This document shows, piece after piece, positions 54,301 to 60,576 of a DNA stretch of 64,000 bases. Position numbers and translations under genes: made by a program. How positions within the stretch are numbered: the first letter of the stretch is position 1; each line of letters opens with the position of its first letter. Under the pieces are notes generated by a model, which had not been told where the DNA came from, did not search any database, and worked only from the letters and a program-made list of their open reading frames with translations. Source of the DNA: UBA4465 sp002292365 (lineage in GTDB: Bacteria > Bacteroidota > Bacteroidia > Cytophagales > Cyclobacteriaceae). The stretch covers positions 186,001-250,000 of the forward strand of contig CALSQY010000001.1 of assembly GCA_943788615.1 (NCBI GenBank), written 5' to 3'.

Positions 54301-56468
54301 TTGTGGAGCTGGATATCTTAAAAACGGGATCCCATCCAGATGATTACTCAATTCGTTGGTATAAAGAAGGGAGCCTATTTAATAGTGTCCGAGAAACAAT
54401 ATCCGGATTAGAGGTGAATAATTATACGGTTGTAGTAACGGACGTATTTGGTTGTACCAAAACAGACTCAGTTGGTCTGAGTCAACCCAATGACATCATT
54501 CTTAATCCTGTAATTGATCCTTTATTGTGTTATAATTCAAATACTGCTTCCATTACCCTTAGCCCTACAGGAGGAGCAGATGCATTTCCTAGTTCAGAAT
54601 GGTCTTTGGCAGGATCTTACGTGGCGAACGATGTTCTCTTTGTAGATTCCTTAATAAGTGGAAATTATAATATTCTGGTTAGAGATGCAAGAGGATGTGA
54701 AAAGGACAGTGTATTTATAGTAGAAAACCCAGCAAATATGGCCATTGACACAGAAAACACGATTATCGAGCACATCCTTTGCCAAGGGCTTGGTACTGGA
54801 AGTATTGACTTTAATGTCGTGAATGGTCAATCTCCTTATTCGTACTCATGGTCTCAGGCAGATTCGACTTTCAGTACTTCCAAAGATATTGCAGATCTTG
54901 CTGTTGGCGTCTATGATGTTGCGGTCACAGACGCTTTCGATTGTATTTCAGACACTTTATCTTTTGAAATTACAGAACCAAATAACCCATTTAACATCAA
55001 TGGAGACATTGATGAAATCTCTTGTCTCAATGGAAGTAATGGTCAAATATTCATTTCCTTAGAAGTCTTGGGAACCTCTACTGACTTTACTTACTTCTGG
55101 AATAAAAACGGGGTGTTGTTAGCCGAAGATGTTCGAGACCTATCCAACCTTTCATCAGCTACTTATGTTTTTACGGCAACAGACAATTTTGGTTGTAGCA
55201 AAAGTGATTCTTTTACTTTGGTAAATCCTCTTCCTATTAATGCTGTTTTTGACCCTGTCTCACCTTCTTGCTTTGGAGATTCCACAGGATCCCTCACCGT
55301 TACTGCTTCGGGAGGTTGGGGAGACTTTGAATATGATTGGCAAAATCCAATAAATAAAATAGGGAATAATGATAGTGTTTTGAGCAACATCTTGGCAGGT
55401 AATTATTTAGTAAAAGTTACCGATGATGGCGGGTGTGCTAAAAACTTTCCTGTGAGTCTCAATGGCCCAGATCCAATCTCAATCAGCTCCGTAGTTACAG
55501 ACAACTCATGTAATTCTACAATAGATGCAGAGATCGCTATCGAGGTAACTGGAGGTACCCCTAATTATAGTTATCAATGGCTTAAAGATGGAGTCGATTA
55601 TGCGACTACGCAAGACATAGATTCACTTATTGCGGACAATTATGAATTAATTGTCACCGACTCCCTCTCCTGTGTGAAAAGCTCAGGGATATTAGAAATC
55701 CTTACTCCTGATCCCCTTTTACTCAATATTTTGTCTGTTGAAAATACGCTCTGCACAGGCGCTTATACAGGGTCTATCTTGACGGAGGCTCTTGGAGGAA
55801 CGGTTCCATATCAATACCATATTGATAGCGGTACTTTTGGTAATACCCCTTACTTTAATGAATTGGCTGATGGAGCACATATTGTTGCCGTTACCGATAA
55901 TAATAATTGTAGTACCGACACCTTAATTACATTATTTACCGAATATGAACTTATCGCAGACTTCGACTTAAGCTATACCAACCCTTACATTGATTGGCCC
56001 ATTTCATTTAATGACTCTTCATCGGCGAGAAACATTACTTCTTGGTTTTGGGAGCTCGGCAATGGAGCGGCCGTTGAAGGCCAAAATACTGAGTTCATTT
56101 ACAGGGCTCCTGGAGTTTATCCTATTACTTTAAAAATTACTAATGAGGTGGGTTGTGAGGCCTTAAAAATGGATACACTCATCATCGAAAAAGGCTACAA
56201 ATTAATGATGCCTAGTGCTTTCACGCCAAACAATGATGGTCTTAATGATGTTTTTAAACCCAGTCACGAAAACATCATTCAAACTACTATTCAAATATAT
56301 AATAAATATGGGGCCCTTGTTTATCAATCAAATGAGCTGGATGCCGAATGGAATGGAGATCTTAAAGAGGTACCTTTACCACAAGACTCTTATTTGTATG
56401 TCATTGAATATGTCGCAGAGTCCGGGGTTGCGCGCACAGAAAGAGGACGCCTATCCTTATTGCGCTAA
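42309..56468 (+). CDS. Giant SprB-repeat surface protein with FG-GAP, Ig-like, LamG and lectin-like modules (paralogue B)
   Basis: 4719 residues (14.2 kb). In order: signal peptide (1-30); seven FG-GAP/VCBS-like repeats (about 31-385); two near-identical Ig-like domains flanking a different one (about 388-735); eight 107-residue repeats with a DxDxDGxID loop (about 738-1596); two divergent relatives (to about 1940); about 23 SprB repeats (1948-4545) with a mini-module (2496-2558), a galactose-binding-lectin-like segment (2711-2811) and a LamG domain (3028-3261); a PKD-like domain; and a type B sorting domain (about 4630-4719). The frame stays open throughout, so it is intact as read. Expected role: a very large, partly calcium-dependent, glycan-binding adhesin carried by the type IX/gliding apparatus. 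It begins 91 bp after paralogue A with no terminator seen between them. Confidence 0.92.
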   Translation: MHKTLGPLSVYKRHIILFLICLIPVLGLAQGFTENVISDASFRGLSVYAADIDGDGDMDVLGADGFNDEIAWFENNGSGSFSAKKVIGSIDAPYSVYSADVDGDGDMDVLAAAEYADLIVWYENDGNDPIGWTRSTIANLDGAVKVYAADVDGDGDMDVIAGAKGPAGGVSGADKIVLYENDGSGGFSVKTEIDNNSDTYSVYAAHINNDGHMDVLGASEVNPSKIAWYENDGNETFVEYAIDASLPNGRKSVYAAHINNDGHMDVLASSYADNTIVWYENDGSTPIVWTKRTIDNAFSGPWSVYAADIDGDGDMDVLGAAIGADEIAWYENNGSGTFSAKQLIGSSFDGYAVYASDSSDFDGDGELDVLGGANAEGISWFESPGFAPTISSVSLNAANTELTVTFSEDVYNTNGGSGDLEVADFALSISGGAAGVNATPGSITKTAQNIWVLGVTITGTANGGETLTVVPASTAIYSAGGRASSTSQSNNTASLTEKVLPTITGVSSTTSDDSYRQGETIAITVAFSENVNVTGTPTLTLETGGSDAVVNYSTGTGTNTLTFNYTIGSGETSSDLDYESTSSLGLNSGTIKDAALNDATLTLASPGAANSLGANKDLIVDNTVPTISSVSLNAANTELTVTFAEDVYNTNGGSGNLEVADFALSISGGAAGVNATPASITKTAQNIWVLGVTITGTANGGETLTVVPAASTAIYDKAGNAASTSQSNNTASLTEKIAPTISAASTLDNDKDGKIDQILVTLSEAITDGSSTLNNTTFTVAGYTVSGTTTGSLANDNKVLITLNESGTADTDATPNLVLVAAKISDAAGNLLSSDQTFTGTADTASPAIIAANTLDSDKDGQIDQILVTLSENINDGSSTLNNTTFTVAGYTVSNTTTGSLANDNKVLITLDESGSADTDATPNVVLVDAKISDSAGNSLSSDQTFTVTTDGAAPIIIAANILDDDDNGQIDQILVTLSEAINDGGSTLDNTTFTVAGYTVSNTTTGSLANDNKVLITLTESGSADTDATPDVVLVAAKISDGANALSSNQPVFNGASNAAPPAISAANTLDSDNDGQIDQVLVTLSETIADGSSTLDNTTFTVAGYTVSGTTTGASANDNKVLITLTESGSADTDAIPNVILVAAKISDGANALASNQTFSGTTDGAAPAISEAQTLDDDKDGQIDQILVTLSEAINDGSSTLDNTTFTVAGYTVSNTTTGTGNDNEVLISLTESGSADTEATPDVVLVATKISDGSNALASNQTFTGTTDDAGPAIIAASTLDSDDNGQIDQILVTLSETIADASSTLNNTTFTVAGYTVSNTTTGASANDNKVLITLNESGSADTDANPTMVLVAAKISDGIDALASDQTFNGTTDGVPPAISAAQVLDSDKDGQIDQILVTLSENINDGSSTLNNTTFTVAGYTVSNTTTGSSANDNKVLITLTESGLPDTDATPDVTLVAAKISDGGSALAANQTFSGTTNGAPPAVSAAETLDNDNDGQIDQILVTLSETIADGSSTLNNTTFTVAGYTVSNTTTGASANDNQVLISLTESGSADTDATPNVVLVAAKISDGANALASNQTFSGTVDTAPPVLLSASYKDINPVAEPDGTVDRVDVIYSEDVSNSAFQAGDWTFPTNGANFSASSANFNGNTIEITVTGAAVNTTVFGATTVLYTANAGIANSIKDVASTPNNAATSSATTLSDASPPIMVTATTKDSNSNGSADQIVVTFSEPVDLSNVDNNNFTLTESAGGSPTINGSYTSNDASSITFNLNGVTANNTSLTINLDYNDAAGTIIDNSSNEMSFNEDTTGSDGVGPTVVITATNGTLGSPGAVVNSGSTTTDVGIILTFTLSEPSSDFDINDIDLSAANGTISSALTVVSSTVYTAHFAATREGLLTTVGVTVGGFTDNFGNANIKPITNFLWTSNIPMDFASGSWRHLTCKDAADGQITVNIPTGGSGNYEYDIATATGNLFDGGYVSKTSNIFNDLAAGTYYPAFRDAADDPTHISYGDAITIREPSVDLDALVSTTQNNILCFGEEVNSGSITITGGVRDITTVNPDEFGIMEYDIDTSPGNLFDGGYVVNLNNTFNYLPAGTYYVGARRIINYDVNGNGNDDGVGAGDETGLYCESREIEITITSPNALTLTVDSNPLNTFGPLCYGEASGQITTVATGGTGTLYYSASLTDGSFNYNFGSQTRSAPFSSSTTKSLSGISKGTWYVSVKDANECEVEVRPGAFVAAEANELSIASVSSTDVSCFGSTNGTISVNMETGKEGAGSLTFAKLATNSQPAAGAFSVFTANGGTFTNIAAGSYYVAVKDANNCVVVSDSRVNVYAPPAIEVIMYKENVSCNSTDNSDGALHATVSGGVAPYTYVWQYDPNDWNMTSAEAETLSDTDHDIINLRSGYYQLTVTDANLCTKVVKNNWYVDNNMHVLGGWGDIGGFTLQCYGDQDGNLDLSFYLDDTEEQPNFNVIRWIEGSSAFADETTINSTDLQFRDNNDGRIRVGDAVYGEGISGLVTVTSITDASNLVLSSPQSIQNGTLLYFGISVTESETGTNLFYRDKDGTPGDQRYYRRDSLGIPNGKISNLGPGKYFATVDNGLGCRKTLGYQVEAPDEILWATRAERPLLAAGVTAIDYITTTRDLRGSQYDLSCVTIGGGTPSILYGATPAATSATVDATTVTTASITSGAQITADYKVYHEVDSGKMVTLTAPAGATWTRVNFASYGNANDTNADGIGDSYSTCNALNTRTILAGLIIGQNTITFRADSATFEPNNDLPDASNLIAGCGSGKTLAFNISYGFTDDATAYDTITGGRIIDAGYYDVVVGGALQSRYREENHYDFYLTNLSNSSTTIIYDQSSPNRTDGTTFQATGLSPGNYSVYATDGYGCSSSAHEFDILGPTTGFNIDSMAIENVSCFGANDGAAKVVYTIDTDPNHPRPADSIKWYILDNSLNYNLIPEYTGLESVEYIPQGSYKFSITDLYGCLKEKTFVITEPALLEIAETVTDVACQTDPGESFGNALNFDPTDKNRIVVADDNSLDMTNALTIEAWIFANTVGGGQQTIVSKTGNTSNGFVLSTSNGWTSIDFQIKNGGAVTTISAAGIAIENGWHHIAATYQSTTGMKIYVDGVAINQTAITGGLASNAQQLTIGAQHDGAGSADSDYSNFFNGSIDELRIWNIARTEAQINYTKETPLEGNEVGLAAYYQFNQGTVGGNNSSISSVTEAINGLNGAWPIATAFDLSGSTSNFVTSYDNAPAAASSFGGIVLAVTGGSNSYIYEWYKGAELIVGQTTSALNNGSGYPIETSGEFTVVVKDANFDCSVTKKFDVNVAAILSLTGVVTPPKCKNGIDGALDITAGGGSSFTYAWTKAVNGTPVAGFSESSEDLSDLGDGTYNITITEQASGCKSSKSFAVASPSTAYSIGIDIIDVTCQGDNDGVLITNITAEVGHPASYGYSWYSGATATGTPIAKGERRIYELAPGPYTMEVTDDYGCVKTSTATVSEEAEMTFSTAITTNLTCHGSSDGAINIGMSGGNGSYTYVWYKNGEIIHTPIASGAPTLVDPTTLTGLTAGEYRVIAQDAPVVGSPSKASCSVQAIFNVTEPNEFAVEANLINPSCQNGDNGQISVVVSGGTEGSGYSYQWIKNPLGAALAIGSTDSLSDLTGDNPTGDDYRLVVTDSRGCISGNFDYTITSPTTTFDINARTTISKSVTALPNETIQSNISCKGASDGYVEVQINVDNGHPTEFEYAWYAGASDADSLQLAGEKHIYDLNPGLYTFQITDFYGCIKNETYTIVEYPTMDLTTTAATNLNNSCSQTNDAAIGLNISGGNTANYSYEWFKNEVIFDPADSAWTDTALPTLASGLYKVKVTDEQGCEIEKSFEVTMPEPLSLSYTKEDNICLGGNLGAISAQASGGTAPYDYNWSLGGSSFGNTDTLSNLLSGDYILTITDFAGCTPLVESITVGGPTTTFDIGFTTTDLTCYKSKDGIVELDILKTGSHPDDYSIRWYKEGSLFNSVRETISGLEVNNYTVVVTDVFGCTKTDSVGLSQPNDIILNPVIDPLLCYNSNTASITLSPTGGADAFPSSEWSLAGSYVANDVLFVDSLISGNYNILVRDARGCEKDSVFIVENPANMAIDTENTIIEHILCQGLGTGSIDFNVVNGQSPYSYSWSQADSTFSTSKDIADLAVGVYDVAVTDAFDCISDTLSFEITEPNNPFNINGDIDEISCLNGSNGQIFISLEVLGTSTDFTYFWNKNGVLLAEDVRDLSNLSSATYVFTATDNFGCSKSDSFTLVNPLPINAVFDPVSPSCFGDSTGSLTVTASGGWGDFEYDWQNPINKIGNNDSVLSNILAGNYLVKVTDDGGCAKNFPVSLNGPDPISISSVVTDNSCNSTIDAEIAIEVTGGTPNYSYQWLKDGVDYATTQDIDSLIADNYELIVTDSLSCVKSSGILEILTPDPLLLNILSVENTLCTGAYTGSILTEALGGTVPYQYHIDSGTFGNTPYFNELADGAHIVAVTDNNNCSTDTLITLFTEYELIADFDLSYTNPYIDWPISFNDSSSARNITSWFWELGNGAAVEGQNTEFIYRAPGVYPITLKITNEVGCEALKMDTLIIEKGYKLMMPSAFTPNNDGLNDVFKPSHENIIQTTIQIYNKYGALVYQSNELDAEWNGDLKEVPLPQDSYLYVIEYVAESGVARTERGRLSLLR
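42450..43440 (+). repeat. Seven FG-GAP/VCBS-like repeats at the N-terminus of giant protein B
   Basis: Seven units of roughly 45-55 codons share VYAADIDGDGDMDVLG...WYENDG. Units 1, 2, 3 and 6 keep the DxDGDGD calcium loop; units 4 and 5 both carry INNDGHMD with the same underlying DNA; unit 7 reads DFDGDGELD. FG-GAP repeats build a beta-propeller, and seven blades are the usual number. Confidence 0.85.
43469..43803 (+). repeat. Ig-like domain, duplicated copy 1
   Basis: Encodes PTISSVSLNAANTELTVTF...EDVYNTNGGSG...ALSISGGAAGVNATP...SQSNNTASLTEK. Nearly the same DNA recurs at 44183-44518, with a different Ig-like domain between the copies. Confidence 0.85.
44183..44518 (+). repeat. Ig-like domain, duplicated copy 2
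   Basis: Near-identical to 43469-43803 at DNA level, with few differences (for example TFSED to TFAED, and AGGRASST to KAGNAAST). Indicates a recent duplication or gene conversion. Confidence 0.85.
44519..47095 (+). repeat. Eight near-identical ~322-bp tandem repeats (107 residues each) with DxDxDGxID loop
   Basis: Units begin near 44519, 44848, 45170, 45491, 45815, 46134, 46454 and 46769. Each encodes a LDxDxDGQIDQILVTLSE opening, then STLNNTTFTVAGYTV, NDNKVLITLxESGxADTDATP and LVAAKISDG...FxGT. The DxDxDGxID string has the spacing of a calcium-binding loop. The copies differ mostly at single codons, which points to recent expansion or homogenisation. Two diverged relatives follow (47100-48100). 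Confidence 0.9.
49794..49980 (+). repeat. Mini-module insert 4, in giant protein B
   Basis: A ~60-residue segment with RIRVGDAVYGEGISGLVTVT and NLVLSSPQSIQNGTLLYF, interrupting a SprB repeat that opens with LQCYGDQDGNLDL. It shares GISGxVTVT with insert 3 of giant protein A. Confidence 0.65.
50440..50740 (+). other. Galactose-binding-lectin-like (SUEL-type) segment in giant protein B
   Basis: Encodes VTLTAPAGATWTRVNFASYG, then STCNALNTRTILAGLIIG, ITFRADSATF and GCGSGKTLAFNISYGF. The order matches the SUEL/Gal_Lectin pattern: a beta strand ending in ASYG, a Cys-containing centre and a closing C-G-x-x-K-x-L strand. Sugar binding is inference. Confidence 0.5.
51390..52090 (+). other. LamG (concanavalin-like) domain inserted in a SprB repeat of giant protein B
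   Basis: Encodes GNALNFDPTDKNRIVVADD, LTIEAWIFAN, GWHHIAATYQSTTGMKIYVDG and GSIDELRIWNIARTEAQI, the core of LamG/concanavalin A-like domains that bind glycans or proteins. It splits the repeat opening VTDVACQTD from its continuation GGIVLAVTGG. Confidence 0.88.
56196..56465 (+). other. Type B type IX secretion sorting domain of giant protein B
   Basis: Encodes MMPSAFTPNNDGLNDVFKP, QIYNKYGALVYQ, WNGDLKEVPLPQDSYLY and a final RGRLSLLR, closely similar to the sorting domain of giant protein A. Confidence 0.92.
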
Positions 56469-56568
56469 AGAGATCAATGAAAATTTATGATTTTTTGTTT
56501 CAAGATTTTTCTTGAAAAAGACTCCTCCTTCAAAATTAAATATTATTTTGATACGATAAATTAGAATA

Positions 56569-57636
56569 ATGATTGAAAAACTGACGTCTATTAAACGCAG
56601 ATTTGAAGAGATTGAACTGCTTATTGTTCAGCCCGACGCCATGTCCGACATGAAAGTGTATGCCAAACTCAATCAAGAATACCGGTCATTGGAAAAAATT
56701 GTTGTTAAGGCAGATGCTTATTTGCTTGCTTTAGAAAATCTCGAAAATACTAAGGCCCTTCTTTCCACTGAAAAAGATGAAGAATTTCGTGCGTTGGCTA
56801 AAGCGGAAATTGAAGTCTTAGAACCGCAAATTGAGCGCCTTAATGAAGAGCTGAAAATTCTTTTAATTCCCCAAGATCCGGACGATAATAAAAATGTCAT
56901 TTTGGAAATACGTGCCGGTACAGGAGGAAATGAAGCGTCTCTTTTTGCCGGGGATCTTTTCAAAATGTATCGGCAGTTTGCGGACGATCAAAAATGGAAA
57001 TTAGAACCCATTAGCTTCAGTGAAGGAACGGCAGGTGGATTCAAAGAAATTATTTGTACGATTGAGGGCCAAGAAGTCTATGGTAAATTAAAGTTTGAAT
57101 CAGGGGCCCATCGCGTTCAAAGGGTTCCTAGCACCGAATCCCAAGGCCGCGTACATACCTCAGCAGCTACCGTAGCAGTACTTCCAGAAGTGGAAGATGT
57201 AGATATTGACCTAAATATGGGAGATATTCGAAAAGATACCTTTCGTGCTTCTGGAGCTGGAGGACAGCACATCAACAAAACAGAATCTGCTGTCCGGCTG
57301 ACACACTTCCCTTCAAATACGGTTGTTGAATGTCAAGATGGGCGCTCGCAACACGCCAATTATGACAAAGCTATGAAAGTCCTGCGATCACGAATCTATG
57401 AAAAAGAGCTTAAAAAGCACAATGATAAGATCAGTTCAGAACGCAAAACGATGGTTGGCAGCGGAGATCGTTCAGACAAAATCAGAACCTATAACTTTCC
57501 ACAAGGGCGTGTAACCGATCACCGTATCGGTCATACGGTATACAACTTACCCAATATTCTGTCGGGGGAGATTCAAGATTTTATAGATCGCCTGCGCATT
57601 GCAGAAAACTCTGAAAGACTCAAGGACGAAACCTAA
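56569..57636 (+). CDS. prfA: Peptide chain release factor 1
   Basis: 355 residues. The codon-recognition PxT motif is in RVPSTESQGRVHTSAATVAV (about 189-208), and the catalytic GGQ is in ASGAGGQHINKTESAVR (about 225-241). RAGTGGNEASLFAGDLFKMY precedes them as in RF1. It releases the peptide at UAA and UAG stops. It starts 100 bp after giant protein B and is followed after 2 bp by a lipoprotein gene, so the latter is co-transcribed. Confidence 0.97.
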   Translation: MIEKLTSIKRRFEEIELLIVQPDAMSDMKVYAKLNQEYRSLEKIVVKADAYLLALENLENTKALLSTEKDEEFRALAKAEIEVLEPQIERLNEELKILLIPQDPDDNKNVILEIRAGTGGNEASLFAGDLFKMYRQFADDQKWKLEPISFSEGTAGGFKEIICTIEGQEVYGKLKFESGAHRVQRVPSTESQGRVHTSAATVAVLPEVEDVDIDLNMGDIRKDTFRASGAGGQHINKTESAVRLTHFPSNTVVECQDGRSQHANYDKAMKVLRSRIYEKELKKHNDKISSERKTMVGSGDRSDKIRTYNFPQGRVTDHRIGHTVYNLPNILSGEIQDFIDRLRIAENSERLKDET

Positions 57637-57638
57637 CC

Positions 57639-59033
57639 ATGACGACTTACTTAGTTCAAGTGTTTTTTAAAGGGATACTAATTGTTGGTCTTTTTACTCT
57701 GGCCGCCCTACTTTCCTGTGAAGATCAAGACGAGGTACCTGCTACTCAGGCCAATATCAACTTATTATTTAGTTCAGACACGTTACTTTTCGACACGCTA
57801 CTTACCGATCGATTGAGCGTCACCAAACGACTGAGAATTTACAATCCCAATACCGAGGCGATCAGTATTTCTGAGATTTCTTTAAGCGCAGGTACTGAGT
57901 ACTCATTGATCATTAATGGTGCCGAAGAAAACCATGCTGAGGACCTCTTACTTATGGGTAAAGACAGCCTCTTGATTTTAGTAAAGTTGACAGTGGATAA
58001 GCAAGATCTTGACGACCCTTATTTAATTAAAGATATTATCACGACATATTGGAACGGGAATATCCAACAGACCTTATTGATGGCATGGGGACAAGATGCT
58101 ATTTATATGGGTAATGAAATCTTGTGCAATATGACTTTTACCGCTGACCGGCCCTATGTATTCTATGACAGTGTACTGATTGATGCAGGTTGCTTGTTGA
58201 CTTTAGAACCGGGCGCTACCCTTCTTTTTGATGCCAATGCCCCACTTCTGGTGGCCGGTCAACTCATAGCTGTAGGCGATTCGAGCCATCCAATCACCTT
58301 TAGAAATTCGCGTTGGGACATTGACTATCGCATTGCCCCAGGCCAATGGCCTGGCCTTCATTTTCTAATTGGAAGCCAAAACAATTTATTGGACTATACG
58401 ATTATAGAAAATGCGATCACAGGTATAACCATTGGCACTCCAGATGAGGATACCTTGGCCGACCTAACATTAAAACACAGCATTATCAGACACAGTTCCC
58501 GAGCAGGCCTAGCAGCCTATAGCAGTGATGTAGTTGGAGAAAATTTGTTGATCATGAATAGTGGATCTAGTAACGTCATTAATGCAGCAGGGGGGTTTTA
58601 TCACTATACCCATTGCACTTTTGTCAATACACCCAACTCATTTTATACTTCGGATCCTGCTACTATTTTTACCAATAGTCTCATCCTTTCTGACGAAAGT
58701 AAAATTAGCAATCATTTGTATTTGACCCTGCACAATAGTATTGTTTGGGGGCCAAGTGATAACGATCTCTGGTCTTCTGATGATGGACAGGCAGGTTGGT
58801 CGTCATCTATTCATCACAATCTTATTCATTCAAATACGGCGCTTAATGACAACTATATTTTTTTTGATTCGCTCATTTCCCTCTTTCAAGATATTGAAAA
58901 GTACAATTATGAATTAGACAGTGGATCTGTAGCCATTGATCTTGGCCAAAACAGTCCTATCTGGGATGACCTCCTGGGTCGGGCACGTGATGAGCACCCA
59001 GATTTAGGTGCCTATGAAAAACAAAGTCAGTAA
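57639..59033 (+). CDS. Beta-helix-like lipoprotein of unknown function
   Basis: 464 residues. The N-terminal hydrophobic helix ends in a lipobox (LLSC, Cys about 28). The first domain (about 40-150) is beta-rich, resembling a choice-of-anchor/Ig-like fold (RLRIYNPNTEAISISEISLS). From about 160 on, short repeating strands (LTLEPGATLLFDANAPLLVA, LDYTIIENAITGITIG, LKHSIIRHSSRAGLAAYSSD) point to a right-handed parallel beta helix, and the C-terminus RARDEHPDLGAYEKQ is the typical end of such bacterial proteins. Likely an outer membrane surface lipoprotein. Coupled to prfA by only 2 bp, although no functional link is evident. Confidence 0.75.
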   Translation: MTTYLVQVFFKGILIVGLFTLAALLSCEDQDEVPATQANINLLFSSDTLLFDTLLTDRLSVTKRLRIYNPNTEAISISEISLSAGTEYSLIINGAEENHAEDLLLMGKDSLLILVKLTVDKQDLDDPYLIKDIITTYWNGNIQQTLLMAWGQDAIYMGNEILCNMTFTADRPYVFYDSVLIDAGCLLTLEPGATLLFDANAPLLVAGQLIAVGDSSHPITFRNSRWDIDYRIAPGQWPGLHFLIGSQNNLLDYTIIENAITGITIGTPDEDTLADLTLKHSIIRHSSRAGLAAYSSDVVGENLLIMNSGSSNVINAAGGFYHYTHCTFVNTPNSFYTSDPATIFTNSLILSDESKISNHLYLTLHNSIVWGPSDNDLWSSDDGQAGWSSSIHHNLIHSNTALNDNYIFFDSLISLFQDIEKYNYELDSGSVAIDLGQNSPIWDDLLGRARDEHPDLGAYEKQSQ

Positions 59034-59252
59034 TTTTATAATGGCTTATGGCCTCTCAGCGTTCTGCTATGCGGTAATAATGACCTTTTCTTTAAAGACT
59101 ACCATGGGGTTATGAAAAAAGGGTGGAAATTATGATAGCCCTTGTCAGAACAGGACAGTTATTTAGGTAGAGCGCGTCAAAAGGGCCTTTAATTTTCTAA
59201 TTTTATCTTGATTAATCTTCAAAGACCTTATCTTTCATCAATAATTTAGGTT

Positions 59253-60395
59253 ATGAAATGTCAACGCAATAAATTTTCCTTACAACGAAAGATCAGTTAT
59301 TTGAATGGGGCCTACATGTCTCCTCTATTGAAAAAAGTGGAAAAAGCAGGGATTAAAGGTATGATTAAAAAAAGAAAACCTTTTCATGTTGCACCCTCAG
59401 ATTTTTTTAAGGAAACCGAGGTCCTTAGAAACCTGTTTGGTCAGCTTATTAATAGTCCAGAGTCGGCAAGACATGTCATTATTCCATCGGTTTCTTATGG
59501 TATTGAAAATGTGGTGCAAAACTTGGAAAAGAAAAAAGGGAATATCGTTCTGGCAGCAGGTCAATTCCCGAGTAATGTGTACCCATGGTCTGCCAATCCC
59601 CACTATCAGCTTAAGTTTGTGGCAGCGCCCACGGAGGTAAAGAACCAGTGCACGGCTTGGAATGAACACATTCTTGCAGCCATTGATGATCAAACGGCAG
59701 CGGTCTCCATAGGGCAAGTTCATTGGGTCAATGGCATCAAGTATGATCTGACGGCGATTCGTCATAAAACTAGAGCGGTGGGAGCGGCATTGATCATAGA
59801 CGGTACCCAGTCGATTGGCGCATTGCCTTTTGACTTGCAAGAAGTGCAGCCGGATGCATTGGTGGTGGCCGGCTACAAGTGGCTGATGGGTCCTTATTCA
59901 ATAGGGATGGCTTATTATGGGGAAATGTTTGATCAAGGCAGGCCCATCGAAAATAACTGGATAAATAGGCAAGGGGCGGATCAATTTTCTGGACTTACAC
60001 ATTATCAGGATAATTTTTTGCCAGGAGCACAAAGATATGAAGTGGGGGAACATAGCAATTTTATCTTGGTGCCCATGCTTATCGCAGCCATTAAACAATT
60101 ATTAAAATGGACGCCTGTGGGGATCCAACAGTATTGTGAGGTCCTGTGTCATGAGGCCATCGATATCTTACGCTCAGAAGGCTATACCGTTGAGGCATCG
60201 GAAGGAAGGGCCAGCCATTTATTTGGCGTTTATTTTAATGAAAATACAACGATGGAACGAATAGAACAAGCTCTTTTTAAACATCGAGTGAAGATTTCTG
60301 TTCGTGATCAAGCCCTGCGAATCTCACCGAATGTTTATAATGATCAAAAAGATGTTCAAAGATTGGTAAGTGCTTTAAAAGAAGCAATTATTTGA
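59253..60395 (+). CDS. Aminotransferase class V-fold PLP-dependent enzyme
   Basis: 380 residues from ATG. The PLP lysine lies in DALVVAGYKWLMGPYSIG (about 204-221), the cofactor-binding Asp in IIDGTQSIGALPFDL (about 180-194), and a His-containing SIGQVHWVNG just before. The fold type I class V group includes cysteine desulfurases, kynureninase and isopenicillin-N-epimerase-like enzymes, and the exact reaction cannot be assigned. No accessory cysteine-desulfurase genes are adjacent. It stands alone on the plus strand, 220 bp after the beta-helix gene. Confidence 0.85.
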   Translation: MKCQRNKFSLQRKISYLNGAYMSPLLKKVEKAGIKGMIKKRKPFHVAPSDFFKETEVLRNLFGQLINSPESARHVIIPSVSYGIENVVQNLEKKKGNIVLAAGQFPSNVYPWSANPHYQLKFVAAPTEVKNQCTAWNEHILAAIDDQTAAVSIGQVHWVNGIKYDLTAIRHKTRAVGAALIIDGTQSIGALPFDLQEVQPDALVVAGYKWLMGPYSIGMAYYGEMFDQGRPIENNWINRQGADQFSGLTHYQDNFLPGAQRYEVGEHSNFILVPMLIAAIKQLLKWTPVGIQQYCEVLCHEAIDILRSEGYTVEASEGRASHLFGVYFNENTTMERIEQALFKHRVKISVRDQALRISPNVYNDQKDVQRLVSALKEAII

Positions 60396-60423
60396 TTTAT
60401 ATTTACAACAAAATTAAAAAATC

Positions 60424-60558
60424 ATGGAGCTAACAAATCCCGCGGTCACAGATGGCGTTAATTTATTTGTAAATATTGTAGTCATTTCTCTAGCTTTTGT
60501 GGTAGCGATGTCGATGATCGACGCCAAAAAGGTCAATGATAAAGAAAAGAAAGCGTAA
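60424..60558 (+). CDS. Small single-pass membrane protein (44 residues)
   Basis: ATG to TAA, encoding MELTNPAVTDGVNLFVNIVV, continuing as a hydrophobic helix to about residue 32, then a basic/charged tail ending DKEKKA. The single helix with a positively charged C-terminus predicts a small inner membrane protein with its C-terminus in the cytoplasm. It starts 28 bp after the PLP enzyme stop. No family recognised. It is convergent with another small membrane ORF 18 bp away. Supported by codon structure and topology only. Confidence 0.55.
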   Translation: MELTNPAVTDGVNLFVNIVVISLAFVVAMSMIDAKKVNDKEKKA

Positions 60559-60576
60559 AAAAAGCCGCGAAAATGA

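Noticed and set aside
34925..56468. Tandem repeats as a possible CRISPR array or phage tail region
   Set aside because: The repeats are coding, 210-320 bp long and in frame, with a sorting domain at each C-terminus. There are no short repeats with unique spacers and no phage genes.
59397..59840. 147-codon minus-strand frame inside the PLP enzyme gene
   Set aside because: It is antisense to a gene with a complete PLP motif set, and the translation is low in protein-like features.
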